Assembly (NCBI RefSeq): GCF_014642835.1
Contig: NZ_BMJA01000005.1
Coordinates: forward strand, 1 to 64,000
DNA: 64,000 bases
Source of the DNA: Dyella nitratireducens
Lineage (GTDB): Bacteria > Pseudomonadota > Gammaproteobacteria > Xanthomonadales > Rhodanobacteraceae
Direction of reading: 5' to 3'
Made by a program: the position numbers and the translations under genes. The notes under the pieces were generated by a model that had not been told where the DNA came from, made no database searches, and was given only the letters and a program-made list of their open reading frames with translations. Of the stretch, positions 44,906-53,707 are shown piece by piece. The first letter of the stretch is position 1; each line of letters begins with the position of its first letter.

Positions 44906-45667
44906 ATGACTGCGCAGCAAGGACAGCAGGCCCAAGCCTGCCCGATCTTCATGTACCACAACATTGCGCAGGCTCCCCGGGGCCTCAAGCGCTGGCGCAG
45001 CCTATACGTGAGCCCCGGCGCATTTGCACGCCAAATGTGGCTGCTCAAGCGTCTGGGCTACACAGGCCTGTCCATGGCCGATGCGATGCCCTACCTGCGC
45101 GGGGAACGGCAAGGCCGCATCGCGGTGATCACGCTGGACGATGGCTACGTCGACAATCTCCAATTCGCGCTGCCGGTGCTCAAGCGCTACGGCTTCACCG
45201 CCACCTGCTACGCAGTGAGCGGCAGCATCGGCCGCTACAACAACTGGGATGCGGAAAAGCTTGGCATCCAGAAACCCTTGATGACGCCTGGCCAATTGCG
45301 CGCCTGGCACGAGGGCGGCATGGAGATCGGCGCGCACACGCGTTCCCATCCACACTTGCGCCAATGCAGCGACGCGCAACTCCACGACGAGATCGCCGGC
45401 AGCAAGGCCGACCTCGAAGACGTGCTGGGCGCACCGGTCACGCAGTTCTGCTATCCCTACGGCGATATGGATGATCGTGTCGCCGAGATCACGCGCGCAT
45501 CAGGGTACGCCGCCGCCACCACCACCCAGCGTGGCCGCGCCATCATCGGTACGGATCTGTGGCGCCTGCCGCGTGTGCAGGTCGCTCGCCATCATGTGCT
45601 GCCGCAGTTCGCGATGCGTGCCTTCACCAACTACGAGAACAAACGCTACGAGAGCAGGCGCGCATGA
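44906..45667 (+). CDS. Polysaccharide deacetylase (NodB homology domain)
   Basis: A 253-residue carbohydrate esterase-4 enzyme. It has PIFMYHNIAQAPRG, the metal/catalytic motif VITLDDGYVDNL, EIGAHTRSHPHL with the His pair, and FCYPYGDMDDRVAE. It has no signal peptide, so it is likely cytoplasmic-facing and acts on a lipid-linked or LPS-core sugar rather than on peptidoglycan. AAGGA stands upstream of the ATG at 44906. Its stop overlaps the next glycosyltransferase start (ATGA), so they are translationally coupled and probably act on the same glycan. The substrate is inferred only from context. Confidence 0.9.
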   Translation: MTAQQGQQAQACPIFMYHNIAQAPRGLKRWRSLYVSPGAFARQMWLLKRLGYTGLSMADAMPYLRGERQGRIAVITLDDGYVDNLQFALPVLKRYGFTATCYAVSGSIGRYNNWDAEKLGIQKPLMTPGQLRAWHEGGMEIGAHTRSHPHLRQCSDAQLHDEIAGSKADLEDVLGAPVTQFCYPYGDMDDRVAEITRASGYAAATTTQRGRAIIGTDLWRLPRVQVARHHVLPQFAMRAFTNYENKRYESRRA

Positions 45668-46740
45668 AATTTCTTTTCGTCGGCACCAATCCCGAAAACA
45701 CCGGTGCCGCCACGCATTTCGTGGCACTGGCCCAGGGCATGGTGGAAGCGGGCCACCAGGTCAGCGCCGTGGTCTATCCCAATGGGCTGATCGCCAACGC
45801 GCTCGCCAAGGCAGGCGCCAAGCTTTACCCGGCGAAGTTCCGTAACGTGTTCGACCTGCGCGGCTATCGCGCCACCTTCAAGGCGGCGCGCGATCTGCAA
45901 CCGGATTGGCTAGTGGGCAACTTCGGCAAGGAATACTGGCCGTTGATCCTGGTAAGCCGCTTGCTGGGTATCCCGCTAGCCTTGTTCCGGCACCGCACGC
46001 CGCCGATGGGGCGTGTCTCGGGTTATCTGGTGCCACGCCTGGCACAACGCTTTTTTGCCGTCTCCGCGCATGCACGGCAGGCTTACCTTGAGCGCGGTGT
46101 GCCATCGCCATTGGTGCGCGTGCTGTACAACCCGGTGAACATGGAGGCGTGCAAGCCTGATCCGCAACGCCGCAGCGAAATCCTGCATCAGCTCGGCATT
46201 CCGCAAGACGCCATCGTGCTCGGCTACTTTGGCCGCATCCATCACAGCAAGGGCATCTTTACGCTGCTTGAGGCGCTCGATGGCGCGATGGCGCAAGAAT
46301 CACGCTTGCACTGCCTATGGCTAGGCCATGGCCCGGACGTGCAGCAATTGGGCGAACGCATCGAGGCGGGCTCCTTCGCGCATCGCCATCACATGCTCGG
46401 CTGGATCGACGACGTGCATCCGTACTACAGCGCGATTTCGATGCTGGCGTTTCCTTCCATCGCCACGGAAACCTTCGGTCGCGTGTCGGTGGAAGCGCAA
46501 GCAGCGGGCGCGCCGGTGCTCGGCAGCAACATCGGCGGTGTGCCTGAAACGCTTTCGCCCAACGTGACGGGACTATTGCTGCCGCCGGGCAATGCTGCCG
46601 CGTGGCGCAATGCCATCCTCAAGATGTGCGAAGTGGACGTGCGCGAGCCGATGAGTGTGGCGGCACGTGATTTTGTGGATCGGCATTTCAGTACGCGGGT
46701 GATTGCGGACGAGTTTGTGCGCATCCTTGGCGACAATTAA
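45664..46740 (+). CDS. Glycosyltransferase family 4 (GT-B)
   Basis: A 358-residue glycosyltransferase. It has FLFVGTNPENTGAATHFVALAQGM (acceptor domain start), VRVLYNPVNME, IVLGYFGRIHHSKGIFTLLEA (donor domain start), and the nucleotide-sugar region FPSIATETFGRVSVEAQAAG with the E-x7-E pair, then GNIGGVPETLS-like SNIGGVPETLS. The start at 45664 overlaps the upstream deacetylase stop by four bases. It sits in the LPS-core block, so a core sugar is the likely product. The exact sugar and linkage cannot be told. Confidence 0.92.
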   Translation: MKFLFVGTNPENTGAATHFVALAQGMVEAGHQVSAVVYPNGLIANALAKAGAKLYPAKFRNVFDLRGYRATFKAARDLQPDWLVGNFGKEYWPLILVSRLLGIPLALFRHRTPPMGRVSGYLVPRLAQRFFAVSAHARQAYLERGVPSPLVRVLYNPVNMEACKPDPQRRSEILHQLGIPQDAIVLGYFGRIHHSKGIFTLLEALDGAMAQESRLHCLWLGHGPDVQQLGERIEAGSFAHRHHMLGWIDDVHPYYSAISMLAFPSIATETFGRVSVEAQAAGAPVLGSNIGGVPETLSPNVTGLLLPPGNAAAWRNAILKMCEVDVREPMSVAARDFVDRHFSTRVIADEFVRILGDN

Positions 46741-46797
46741 GACGCGACACATGCTCGATAGCCGCCGTTCCCGGCAAGCGGAAATGACGGCCGTGGA

Positions 46798-47556
46798 TCA
46801 CTTATTCTGCGCGCGCCGTGCCTCATGCAACTTGGCGTACTTCAAAAATACATAGCAGGCGCCCAACACGCTTGCAATAAACCCTGCCCAGCCGCTCAAG
46901 AAATACCGCTTCAACACAAACTGCCGCAAAAAAAACAGCGGTGGATAAACCACCATGCGCATGCCGGTAAAACGCTGCCCACGACGCAGCTTATGCGCCA
47001 CCATGCCACTGCTGTAGCGATTGATCTTCTCCACGCGCGTGGCGATATCGCCATCGCCATTGTTGACGAAGTCCGCACCCCAAAGCGTTTTCACGGGTCC
47101 ACGCACTTCCACGGCAGCATGCACCTCCACATCGTTCATGCCGCCACGCCTGCGATTGAACAAGCGCAGATGCCCATTGCGGTGGCTCCAGCGATGCTGC
47201 ACGGTCCAGAACATGCGCTCGCGGCGGGGAATGCGAAAGCCGGCATGCCGCGGATCTTCCAGCGCGCGCTCGATGATGGTACGCGTGCCCGGCGAAAGAA
47301 CTTCATCTGCATCCAGATTGAGAATCCAATCGTTGCACGCCAGATCGTAAGCACGCTGCTTCTGCGGACCGTAATCGTCGAACGGATGCACGTCCACCCG
47401 CGCACCATGCATGCGCGCAATCGCCACCGTACTGTCGGTAGAGCCAGAATCCAGCACGACGATTTCATCCGCCCAATCCACTTCGCGCAGGCAGGCGTCG
47501 AGCGTATCGGCGTTGTTGTAGGTGATCAACACCACCGAAAGCGGTTCACGTGCCAT
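46798..47556 (-). CDS. Glycosyltransferase family 2, LPS-core type
   Basis: A 252-residue GT-A enzyme similar to WaaE/LpsA-like core beta-glucosyltransferases. It has PLSVVLITYNNADTLDACL, EIVVLDSGSTDSTVAIARMHG, NLDADEVLSPGTRTIIE with the DxD metal motif, and RIPRRERMFWTVQHRWSHRN. A C-terminal hydrophobic segment (FLRQFVLKRYFLSGWAGFIASVLGACYVFLKY) suggests membrane association. The ATG at 47556 overlaps the end of the upstream O-antigen ligase gene by 11 bases, so the two are cotranscribed and coupled. It is convergent with the GT4 gene. Confidence 0.92.
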   Translation of the reverse strand: MAREPLSVVLITYNNADTLDACLREVDWADEIVVLDSGSTDSTVAIARMHGARVDVHPFDDYGPQKQRAYDLACNDWILNLDADEVLSPGTRTIIERALEDPRHAGFRIPRRERMFWTVQHRWSHRNGHLRLFNRRRGGMNDVEVHAAVEVRGPVKTLWGADFVNNGDGDIATRVEKINRYSSGMVAHKLRRGQRFTGMRMVVYPPLFFLRQFVLKRYFLSGWAGFIASVLGACYVFLKYAKLHEARRAQNK

Positions 47557-48817
47557 GCTGTATTTCCTCCCTGTCGGCATAAAGCGCCGCACACCACAGG
47601 CCCAGCAGCCAGGCGAACAGCAGTCCCCACCAGGCCGAATAGAAGGCCAAATGCGTATTGATCGGAAAAAGCATCACGGCCAGTGATACCGTCACCGGAA
47701 ACGCAGCCGCCTTGCCTGCCTTACCGGCATGCCTGATGGCCCGCCAAGCGATCACCATTCCAGTCAGCCACAACAGCAAACCCACGCCGCCGGTTTCGGT
47801 AAGGATTTCCAGCACGACCTGATGGGGGTGGCATGCGCCGGCACCCTCGCCACAGCTTTCTGCCGTCAGGAAGTGATCATTCGCCGGCGCAAATTGCGGA
47901 TACGCGTAGCGGAAGTCCCGCACGCCGACGCCGGTGACAGGATGCGCCGCGATCATTGCCATGCTATGGCGCCAGATGTCCAGCCGTCCTGTCATCGCCT
48001 CGTTGAGATCCTGCTCATTGCCACCCAGAACCTGCAGTGTGCGTTGCATGCGTGTATCGAAACGCGTCGAGGTTTTCCAGGCAATACCGCCAGCTACCAG
48101 CGAGATCGCCGCGACCAGGGCGCAAGCCGTGATGAACCGCAACGGCGAGCCGGCTTCCCGCCACAGGAATACCAAAGTCACCAGTCCAAAGCAGATCCAC
48201 GCCGCACGCGAACCACTCAGCATCACCGGCCCTAACAACAGCAGGAACGCGATGCCCAGACCACGACGTCCCCATCGTTCCCGCGCAACCCAAATCGCCA
48301 TGGGCGAAAGCACGGCCAAGGTCGGCCCGAGCTTGGGATCGTCCGCGCCGAAAATACCCGAAATACGCTCAGGTTCGGCATGACCACGCAGGCTCCAGCC
48401 GGTCAACATTTGCATCCACGCGTCCAGCACCCAGAAAGCGATGACCACCGCCACGGCGCCATAGAAATCGCGCAGGCGCGACGTGCTGCTCAATGCGTAG
48501 CAGGCATACAGACCCAAGGGGATGTAACGCAGAAACGCCAAGGCGGTCAGCGCGCTCTTGCCCGGCATGATGGCCGCCGGTACCGACAACAGCGCGGCAG
48601 CGATGTAGCAACCCAGCAGTACGCACACCAGCCGGGAACCTGGATGCTCACGCAGCATCCTCGGCAGGCGCCGCCATGCCAATGCCATACACACGATGCA
48701 TACTATGGCACCGGCCTCGGCAGCACGTCCGAACGGTAGCAGCGCCACCAGGGCCCAGTAAGGCAGCCATGGCTGACGCAGCAAGCTCTTGAAGTTGATG
48801 GGGGAATGAATGCGCAT
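47546..48817 (-). CDS. O-antigen ligase family protein (Wzy_C domain)
   Basis: A 423-residue, roughly 11-helix inner-membrane protein. The large periplasmic loop has the ligase/polymerase-type segment MTGRLDIWRHSMAMIAAHPVTGVGVRDFRYAYPQFA followed by CHPHQVVLEILTETGGVGLLLWL, the hallmark of the WaaL/Wzy_C family that joins O-antigen or another glycan to lipid A-core. The coupled GT2 gene downstream supports an LPS role. Whether it acts as ligase (WaaL) or polymerase cannot be decided from sequence alone. Confidence 0.9.
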   Translation of the reverse strand: MRIHSPINFKSLLRQPWLPYWALVALLPFGRAAEAGAIVCIVCMALAWRRLPRMLREHPGSRLVCVLLGCYIAAALLSVPAAIMPGKSALTALAFLRYIPLGLYACYALSSTSRLRDFYGAVAVVIAFWVLDAWMQMLTGWSLRGHAEPERISGIFGADDPKLGPTLAVLSPMAIWVARERWGRRGLGIAFLLLLGPVMLSGSRAAWICFGLVTLVFLWREAGSPLRFITACALVAAISLVAGGIAWKTSTRFDTRMQRTLQVLGGNEQDLNEAMTGRLDIWRHSMAMIAAHPVTGVGVRDFRYAYPQFAPANDHFLTAESCGEGAGACHPHQVVLEILTETGGVGLLLWLTGMVIAWRAIRHAGKAGKAAAFPVTVSLAVMLFPINTHLAFYSAWWGLLFAWLLGLWCAALYADREEIQHGT

Positions 48818-49054
48818 GCGTGAGCCTGGAGTTTGCCTCAGGCGGATAGGTCATGGGTGCGACGCGGATATCCGTTGCCGAATCAACGATGCAATACAAG
48901 CGTTGATTCGACGCCACTGAGGCTACCGCGTTTAGCCCTTGCTTGCCCGCAATTTGGCCGACCTCGACCATGCTTTGAGCGCGAGGCCATCAATAGAATG
49001 AGTACGCAGTAAAAAACCTTACTTAATACTTCTCAAACCAGCAAGGATTTCTGC

Positions 49055-50242
49055 ATGAAAGCGCTTTTGCACGCACGGAAGTTTGTCCCTCTCTTATTCT
49101 TGCTTTCCTTCGCCAGCGCGCACGCTGGCAACTCGCAAATCCAAGTACTCAGCGCCACGATCAGGGATCAAAAAATTCCTGATGCCACGGTAATTGTGCA
49201 GCGGAACGGCACGCCATCCGAACGCGCCACCACCGACGCCCAAGGTAATGCCCCGCTACCTGCCGACCTGACTGATGACAGCAATTCTCTGATCATCATC
49301 AAAAAAGAAGGCTATTCGGATTTGATCGCCAAATGCCCGTGCGCGGGCTTGAGCTATGCACTTAGTCCCGTCATGAAAAATCTGGATGGCCTGCGCGTGG
49401 TACTGAGCTGGGGCGCCCAGCCGCCGGATCTCGACTTGCATGTCGCGTTCCCGAACAACCATGTGTACTGGCGCAGCAAGCGAGGCACCGACGCCAACCT
49501 GGATATCGACCACGTCGACAGCTACGGTCCGGAGACCATTACTCTGGAACGCAAACATCAAGGCGATACGTACGTCTTTGCGGTGCACGACTACACCGAT
49601 CGGGATCACGCCGACACCATGGCGCTCGCCAACAGCCAGGCCAAGGTCTTCGTCTATGTCGGGCAGTCGCTGGTTCGCAGCTATTACGTACCGCACAACC
49701 AGGCCGGCAATTTGTGGACGGTGTTCCGCATTACCGGTGAAGGCGATTTCCAGGACATCAACACGATGCGCGGCGTCACGGTCGATGCGGGCGACGTGCT
49801 CGGCCAGATCGACAGCTATAACAACGAACAGATGCAGGTAACCGCCGCCAACCAGGCGGACATCGATCCGGCTCGCGCCAAGGCGCTGAACCAGAACGGC
49901 GAAAAGACCTATCACGCCGGCAATCTCGATGGTGCGATCAGCCTGTATCGCCAAGCCATCGATCTGGATCCTAACTATGGCCAGGCCTATAGCAACCTGG
50001 GACTCGCCTATCAAAAGGCAGGCCGGGCTGCGGAAGCCATCTGGGCGGATCGCAAGGCCATTGCGTTGGCCAGCGGCCCGACTGCTGCCACCGTGCGCGC
50101 CAGCTCGTATTACAACATCGGCCGGCTTTACGAAGATGCAGGCCAATACGCCGATGCCTTGAACAACTATCAGGCAGCCAAGCGCGAAAAGGCCAACCCG
50201 GTCTACGACAACGCCATTCAGCGCGTCAGCAATCATCATTGA
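49055..50242 (+). CDS. Exported protein with carboxypeptidase-regulatory-like, DUF2135-like and TPR regions
   Basis: A 395-residue precursor with a signal peptide (LHARKFVPLLFLLSFASAHA). An Ig-like stretch follows (IPDATVIVQRNGTPSERATTDAQGN), then a central region LRVVLSWGAQPPDLDLHVAFP...YGPETITLER, resembling DUF2135/YfaP-type domains, and finally TPR repeats (KALNQNGEKTYHAGNLDGAI, NYGQAYSNLGLAYQKAGRAA, SYYNIGRLYEDAGQYADALN). It is probably periplasmic or surface-associated and a protein-interaction scaffold; the function is unknown. It sits between the O-antigen ligase (divergent) and a second polysaccharide deacetylase. A hairpin at 50250-50275 follows. Confidence 0.85.
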   Translation: MKALLHARKFVPLLFLLSFASAHAGNSQIQVLSATIRDQKIPDATVIVQRNGTPSERATTDAQGNAPLPADLTDDSNSLIIIKKEGYSDLIAKCPCAGLSYALSPVMKNLDGLRVVLSWGAQPPDLDLHVAFPNNHVYWRSKRGTDANLDIDHVDSYGPETITLERKHQGDTYVFAVHDYTDRDHADTMALANSQAKVFVYVGQSLVRSYYVPHNQAGNLWTVFRITGEGDFQDINTMRGVTVDAGDVLGQIDSYNNEQMQVTAANQADIDPARAKALNQNGEKTYHAGNLDGAISLYRQAIDLDPNYGQAYSNLGLAYQKAGRAAEAIWADRKAIALASGPTAATVRASSYYNIGRLYEDAGQYADALNNYQAAKREKANPVYDNAIQRVSNHH

Positions 50243-50249
50243 TGCCCAC

Positions 50250-50275
50250 GACGCCCCGCAGTCATGCGGGGCGTC
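50250..50275 (+). terminator. Hairpin terminator between TPR gene and deacetylase
   Basis: GACGCCCCGCA pairs perfectly with TGCGGGGCGTC (11 bp) around GTCA, followed by CTTGCCC. It lies eight bases past the TPR stop and supports the later start at 50293 for the next gene. Confidence 0.6.
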
Positions 50276-50292
50276 CTTGCCCGAGCCTTCTT

Positions 50293-51432
50293 ATGCGCCG
50301 AATCTTTGTTTCGGCGATTCTGCTGGTGTTTGCGGCGGGATCGCTCCATGCAGCTGGCCCCAGCGAAGTCGCCGGTGGCGACCGCACCTTCTGGCCTACA
50401 CCGATTCATTCCACCGAATCATTCGATCTCGCTTCGCGCGCCGAATTGCTTGCTTTCGGCAAGGCGCTGGCCGACAGCGAGCAACTCGATGACCAGGCCC
50501 TGCAGCAGCGCCTGCAAATCAAATCCTTCGATCATGCGTCGGTGGAACACATCCGCGCCATCTACTGGCAACGGCTCACCACCAACTACATGCTGGCCGC
50601 CGCTCACTGCGACAACCAGCAGCTGTTCTGCGCACCGGTGCATAACCAGAGCGATTTCAAGCGCGCAGCGATCGCCTTCACCGCGCCTCCGCAGGCGGAT
50701 TACCGCGCATGGTTCGATCAAGCCAGTGCGTTCCATCGCATATACCTGGATGAGCTGCTGCGGCTGGCCGCCTTGTTTCCGAAGGTGAATAGCGAGGTGG
50801 AAACCTTTTCAGCGCAGGAGATCGACGGCAATGGATTGGGCGACCGCGAATTTCTGTTGAGTTTCGACGATGGCCCGACGCGCGCCGGCGGCTCGACCGA
50901 CGCCATGTTGCAGATACTGCGCTCGCTGCATCTGAACGCCACGTTTTTCACGCTGGGCGGATCGTTGCAGGCTCGTCTGCAGCAGACCTCGCCGGCTGCC
51001 GTGGCTGCGACGTATCAAGGCATGTGTGTCGGTGCGCATGGCTGGGAACACCGTTCGCACAGCACGTGGCCAGCATGGCAGGATTCGGTGACTCGCAGCA
51101 TTGCGCTGGTGCACGATAATCTGCCGGATAGCTACGTACCGCTATTCCGTCCGCCTTACGGCCAACGCCGGCCCGACAGTGGCGCTTTCTTTGCGCAGCA
51201 TGGCTTGCACGTCGCCTTGTGGAATATCGACTCGCAGGACTGGAACGCCAAGGTCGACGCCGATCAGGTCAAACAGCGCGTGTTGTCACTCATGCTGTTG
51301 TGGCGCCACGGCATCATTCTTTTCCATGACATCCACACCAAGGCGCAAGTAGCCGTGCCGTGGCTGCAGAGTCAATTGCATGACACCGATGTGCAATGGC
51401 TCGACTGCCACCGGTTTTCGGCAGGCGCATAA
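50293..51432 (+). CDS. Exported polysaccharide deacetylase with novel N-terminal region
   Basis: A 379-residue precursor with a signal peptide (FVSAILLVFAAGSLHA). About 160 residues of unrecognised helical sequence (ASRAELLAFGKALADSEQLD...) precede a full NodB domain. The CE4 motifs are complete: LSFDDGPTRAGG (motif 1), GAHGWEHRSHS (motif 2 His pair), PLFRPPYGQRRP (3), WNIDSQDWNAK (4) and ILFHDIH (5). It therefore probably deacetylates an N-acetylated polysaccharide or peptidoglycan in the periplasm. ATG 50293 is chosen because the signal peptide begins there and a terminator hairpin precedes it; ATG 50242 overlapping the TPR stop is the alternative. Confidence 0.9.
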   Translation: MRRIFVSAILLVFAAGSLHAAGPSEVAGGDRTFWPTPIHSTESFDLASRAELLAFGKALADSEQLDDQALQQRLQIKSFDHASVEHIRAIYWQRLTTNYMLAAAHCDNQQLFCAPVHNQSDFKRAAIAFTAPPQADYRAWFDQASAFHRIYLDELLRLAALFPKVNSEVETFSAQEIDGNGLGDREFLLSFDDGPTRAGGSTDAMLQILRSLHLNATFFTLGGSLQARLQQTSPAAVAATYQGMCVGAHGWEHRSHSTWPAWQDSVTRSIALVHDNLPDSYVPLFRPPYGQRRPDSGAFFAQHGLHVALWNIDSQDWNAKVDADQVKQRVLSLMLLWRHGIILFHDIHTKAQVAVPWLQSQLHDTDVQWLDCHRFSAGA

Positions 51433-51447
51433 GCTGGCAGGCCATAC

Positions 51448-51476
51448 GCCACAGCGCATGAATATCGCGCTGTGGC
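51448..51476. terminator. Bidirectional hairpin between convergent deacetylase and GT4 genes
   Basis: GCCACAGCGC pairs perfectly with GCGCTGTGGC (10 bp) around a 9-base loop, 15 bases past the deacetylase stop and 10 bases before the minus-strand stop at 51486. Confidence 0.55.
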
Positions 51477-51485
51477 CACCGGCGC

Positions 51486-52610
51486 TCAGCCAGCCACTTC
51501 CTCGTACAACGCCAATGCGGCGTGCTGCATATCGATCAGGCGATAGCGTTGCAGTGGTGCGATAGGCGGCGCGACGCGCAGCAATTCCGCTGCGCGTTCG
51601 ACCAGGCGCTCACGGTCGCCGGGGGGTACACGCCCGGCGGGATACAGCTCGGCCAGCAATTCACCCACGCCGCCGTGGGCATAGCCGAGTACGGGGCGAC
51701 ATAGCGCCAAGGCTTCCACCACGGTGCGGCCGAAGGCTTCGGGCTTATTGGAAAGCTGCAGCACCAACGCGGACATGGCGTAGATATCGCGCACGTCCTG
51801 GCGCGCCGGCGCCATCACCACGTGGTTCTCCACACCCCGGCCCTTGATCAGGTCCTTCAACTCTTGCACGTAGGCTTCACGGCCAGGCTCGACCACGCCC
51901 AGCAGCAGCAGGCGTGTATCAATGCCACGCTGCTTGAGTTCGGCCACCAATTCGATGGCGTCATGATGACCTTTCAGTCGGGTGCCCCGGCCGGGCAAGG
52001 TAAGCAGCGGCGCGCCGGCAAGCTTGGGAAATTCGTTGAAGAAGGCCTTCTGCCAGCTCTCGTCCGGACGATGCCCATACGGAAAGGCTTCCGGATCGAT
52101 GCCGCGCGGAATGATGCGGATACGGGCGGTATCCAGCTTGTGGTAATGGCTGATGAGGTAGTCACGCACTGTCTGCGAGACCACCACGATGCGCTCGCCC
52201 CTCAACATGATGGCGCTGTAGCGGCCGGGTGAGTTAAGCCCGTGCACGGTGGTGATGAAATGCGGCTTGGGGGACATGCCTTTGAGCGCCCACCAGCCCA
52301 TCCATGCCGGCAGCCGCGAACGGACGTGGACGACGTCAGGCTTCAGCTCACGCAAGATACGTCGCAAGCGCCCCAGCCGGCCAAGCGTCGACAGCGACTT
52401 GCGGCCGATATCCAGGGTGATGTGCTCGCTGCCTTCGGCCTCGAGCTGCGCGGTCAGACGGCCGCCCGCGGAAATGACCACCGAGCGATGTCCGGCCTGC
52501 ACCAGCGCCTGCCCCATCTCCAGCACCGAGCGCTCCGCCCCGCCCGAGTGCAGCGCGGGGATGAGCTGCACAACGGTCAGCGTTCTGGCCGGTGTGGCGG
52601 CAACGGACAT
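51486..52610 (-). CDS. Glycosyltransferase family 4
   Basis: A 374-residue GT-B enzyme. It has LTVVQLIPALHSGGAERSVLEMGQALVQAGH at the N-terminus (in overlapping pieces), VVHVRSRLPAWMG, RIIPRGIDPEAFPYG, LLTLPGRGTRLKGHHDAIE, and the donor region LQLSNKPEAFGRTVVEALALCRPVLG with the paired glutamates. The start at 52610 (MSVAATPART) follows GAGGGAA; ATG 52634 would add eight residues. It closes the LPS/surface-glycan block. The donor sugar is unknown. Confidence 0.92.
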   Translation of the reverse strand: MSVAATPARTLTVVQLIPALHSGGAERSVLEMGQALVQAGHRSVVISAGGRLTAQLEAEGSEHITLDIGRKSLSTLGRLGRLRRILRELKPDVVHVRSRLPAWMGWWALKGMSPKPHFITTVHGLNSPGRYSAIMLRGERIVVVSQTVRDYLISHYHKLDTARIRIIPRGIDPEAFPYGHRPDESWQKAFFNEFPKLAGAPLLTLPGRGTRLKGHHDAIELVAELKQRGIDTRLLLLGVVEPGREAYVQELKDLIKGRGVENHVVMAPARQDVRDIYAMSALVLQLSNKPEAFGRTVVEALALCRPVLGYAHGGVGELLAELYPAGRVPPGDRERLVERAAELLRVAPPIAPLQRYRLIDMQHAALALYEEVAG

Positions 52611-52698
52611 GGTTCCCTCATTTGCGACTCTCATCCGTAAAACCCAAGCAGCAATCGTGCCGGTTGGCGCGCTTTATGCTCGGAATGAGGGCTTGGGT

Positions 52699-52908
52699 TC
52701 AGTCGCGCAGGACGTAATGCGCGCCACAGTAAGGACATACGGATTCACCGCCGTCCTCAACGATGGGCAAATACACCTTCGGATGGGAGTTCCACAGCGC
52801 CATGCCGGGCATCGGGCAGGACAGCGGCAGGTCCGAACGCGTCACTTCGTAACGATTTTCGGCATTTGCCGGAATGAGCTTTGGGGCTGCGGCAGGGTGA
52901 CCCGACAT
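52699..52908 (-). CDS. Zinc-finger (CHCC) domain protein
   Basis: A 69-residue protein with the zf-CHCC pattern: Cys in LSCPMPGMALW, His in NSHPKVYLP, then the Cys pair in SVCPYCGAHYVL. The family is related to the zinc domain of mitochondrial complex I subunit NDUFS6. The N-terminal 25 residues are low-complexity (Pro/Ala). Its function in bacteria is undefined. It is followed on the same strand, after about 90 bases, by the GT4 gene. Confidence 0.9.
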   Translation of the reverse strand: MSGHPAAAPKLIPANAENRYEVTRSDLPLSCPMPGMALWNSHPKVYLPIVEDGGESVCPYCGAHYVLRD

Positions 52909-52955
52909 GGGATGTTGCTCCGGGGCGAGGCTATGGGACCGCCTATCTTAGCAAG

Positions 52956-52993
52956 GGAGAAGGGGTGAGTAGCGAGCGACTCACCCCTTCTCC
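52956..52993 (-). terminator. Terminator of yceI
   Basis: GGAGAAGGGGTGAGT and ACTCACCCCTTCTCC form a perfect 15-bp stem around an 8-base loop. On the minus strand it is followed by CTTGCTAAG, 16 bases past the yceI stop. Confidence 0.7.
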
Positions 52994-53008
52994 GATCACC
53001 CTTTGCGA

Positions 53009-53596
53009 TTACTGGCCGGTTTTCGGCACCGAACCTTCGGTGGTGATGTTGATCTGGATCTCGTCGCTCACCTTCGGCACATACGCGCCCAGGCCGAAAT
53101 CCGAACGCTTCAGCGTAGCGGTGGCGTTGAAGCCGATCGCCTGCTGGCCGGTCATCGGGTGCGGGCCCACGTTGTTGAGGGTGGCATTGAGCACCACCGG
53201 CTTGGTCACGCCGTGCACGGTGAGATCACCGGTCACCTTGTAGTGCTTGTTGCCCACCGACTGCACGCTGGTGCTCTTGAAGGTGATGGTGGGGTACTTG
53301 TCGGCGTCGAAGAAATCCGGCTCCTTCAGGTGCTTGTCCAGCGCCGGCACGTGCGTATCCAGATTGCTCAGCGGCATCGTCACGTCCACCGTGGACTTGC
53401 TTGGATCCTGCTGGTCGAACACCAGCGTGCCATCGGAAATACCGATATCGGCAACCGGATGGGAGAAACCAAAATGGCTCCAGCTGAACAGCACCATGGT
53501 GTGGCTCGGATCCATCTTGTAGGTCACGGGGGCGGCCTGGGCCGAAAGTGCGGTGCCGAGCAATCCGGCCAGCAATACGTAGCGAAGGGTACGCAT
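53009..53596 (-). CDS. YceI-family periplasmic lipid-binding-like protein
   Basis: A 195-residue precursor with a signal peptide (RYVLLAGLLGTALSAQAA). The YceI lipocalin-like domain shows VTYKMDPSHTMVLFSWSHFG, STVDVTMPLSNLDTHVPALDKHLKEPDFFDADKYPTITFKS (in pieces), YKVTGDLTVHGVTKPVVL and FNATATLKRSDFGLGAYVP. The family binds isoprenoid or quinone-like lipids and is often stress- or alkali-inducible. It stands alone, about 110 bases downstream of rutE on the same strand, and has its own terminator. Confidence 0.95.
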   Translation of the reverse strand: MRTLRYVLLAGLLGTALSAQAAPVTYKMDPSHTMVLFSWSHFGFSHPVADIGISDGTLVFDQQDPSKSTVDVTMPLSNLDTHVPALDKHLKEPDFFDADKYPTITFKSTSVQSVGNKHYKVTGDLTVHGVTKPVVLNATLNNVGPHPMTGQQAIGFNATATLKRSDFGLGAYVPKVSDEIQINITTEGSVPKTGQ

Positions 53597-53707
53597 GAAA
53601 AAGTCTCCTGCCTTTAAATCGAAGTGGATAGGGGAAAAACCGCTTTTGCGTTCAACAACTTCGATTGCCGCGGCGCATGGCCGAACGGCAATCCCTGGAA
53701 AAAAGCC

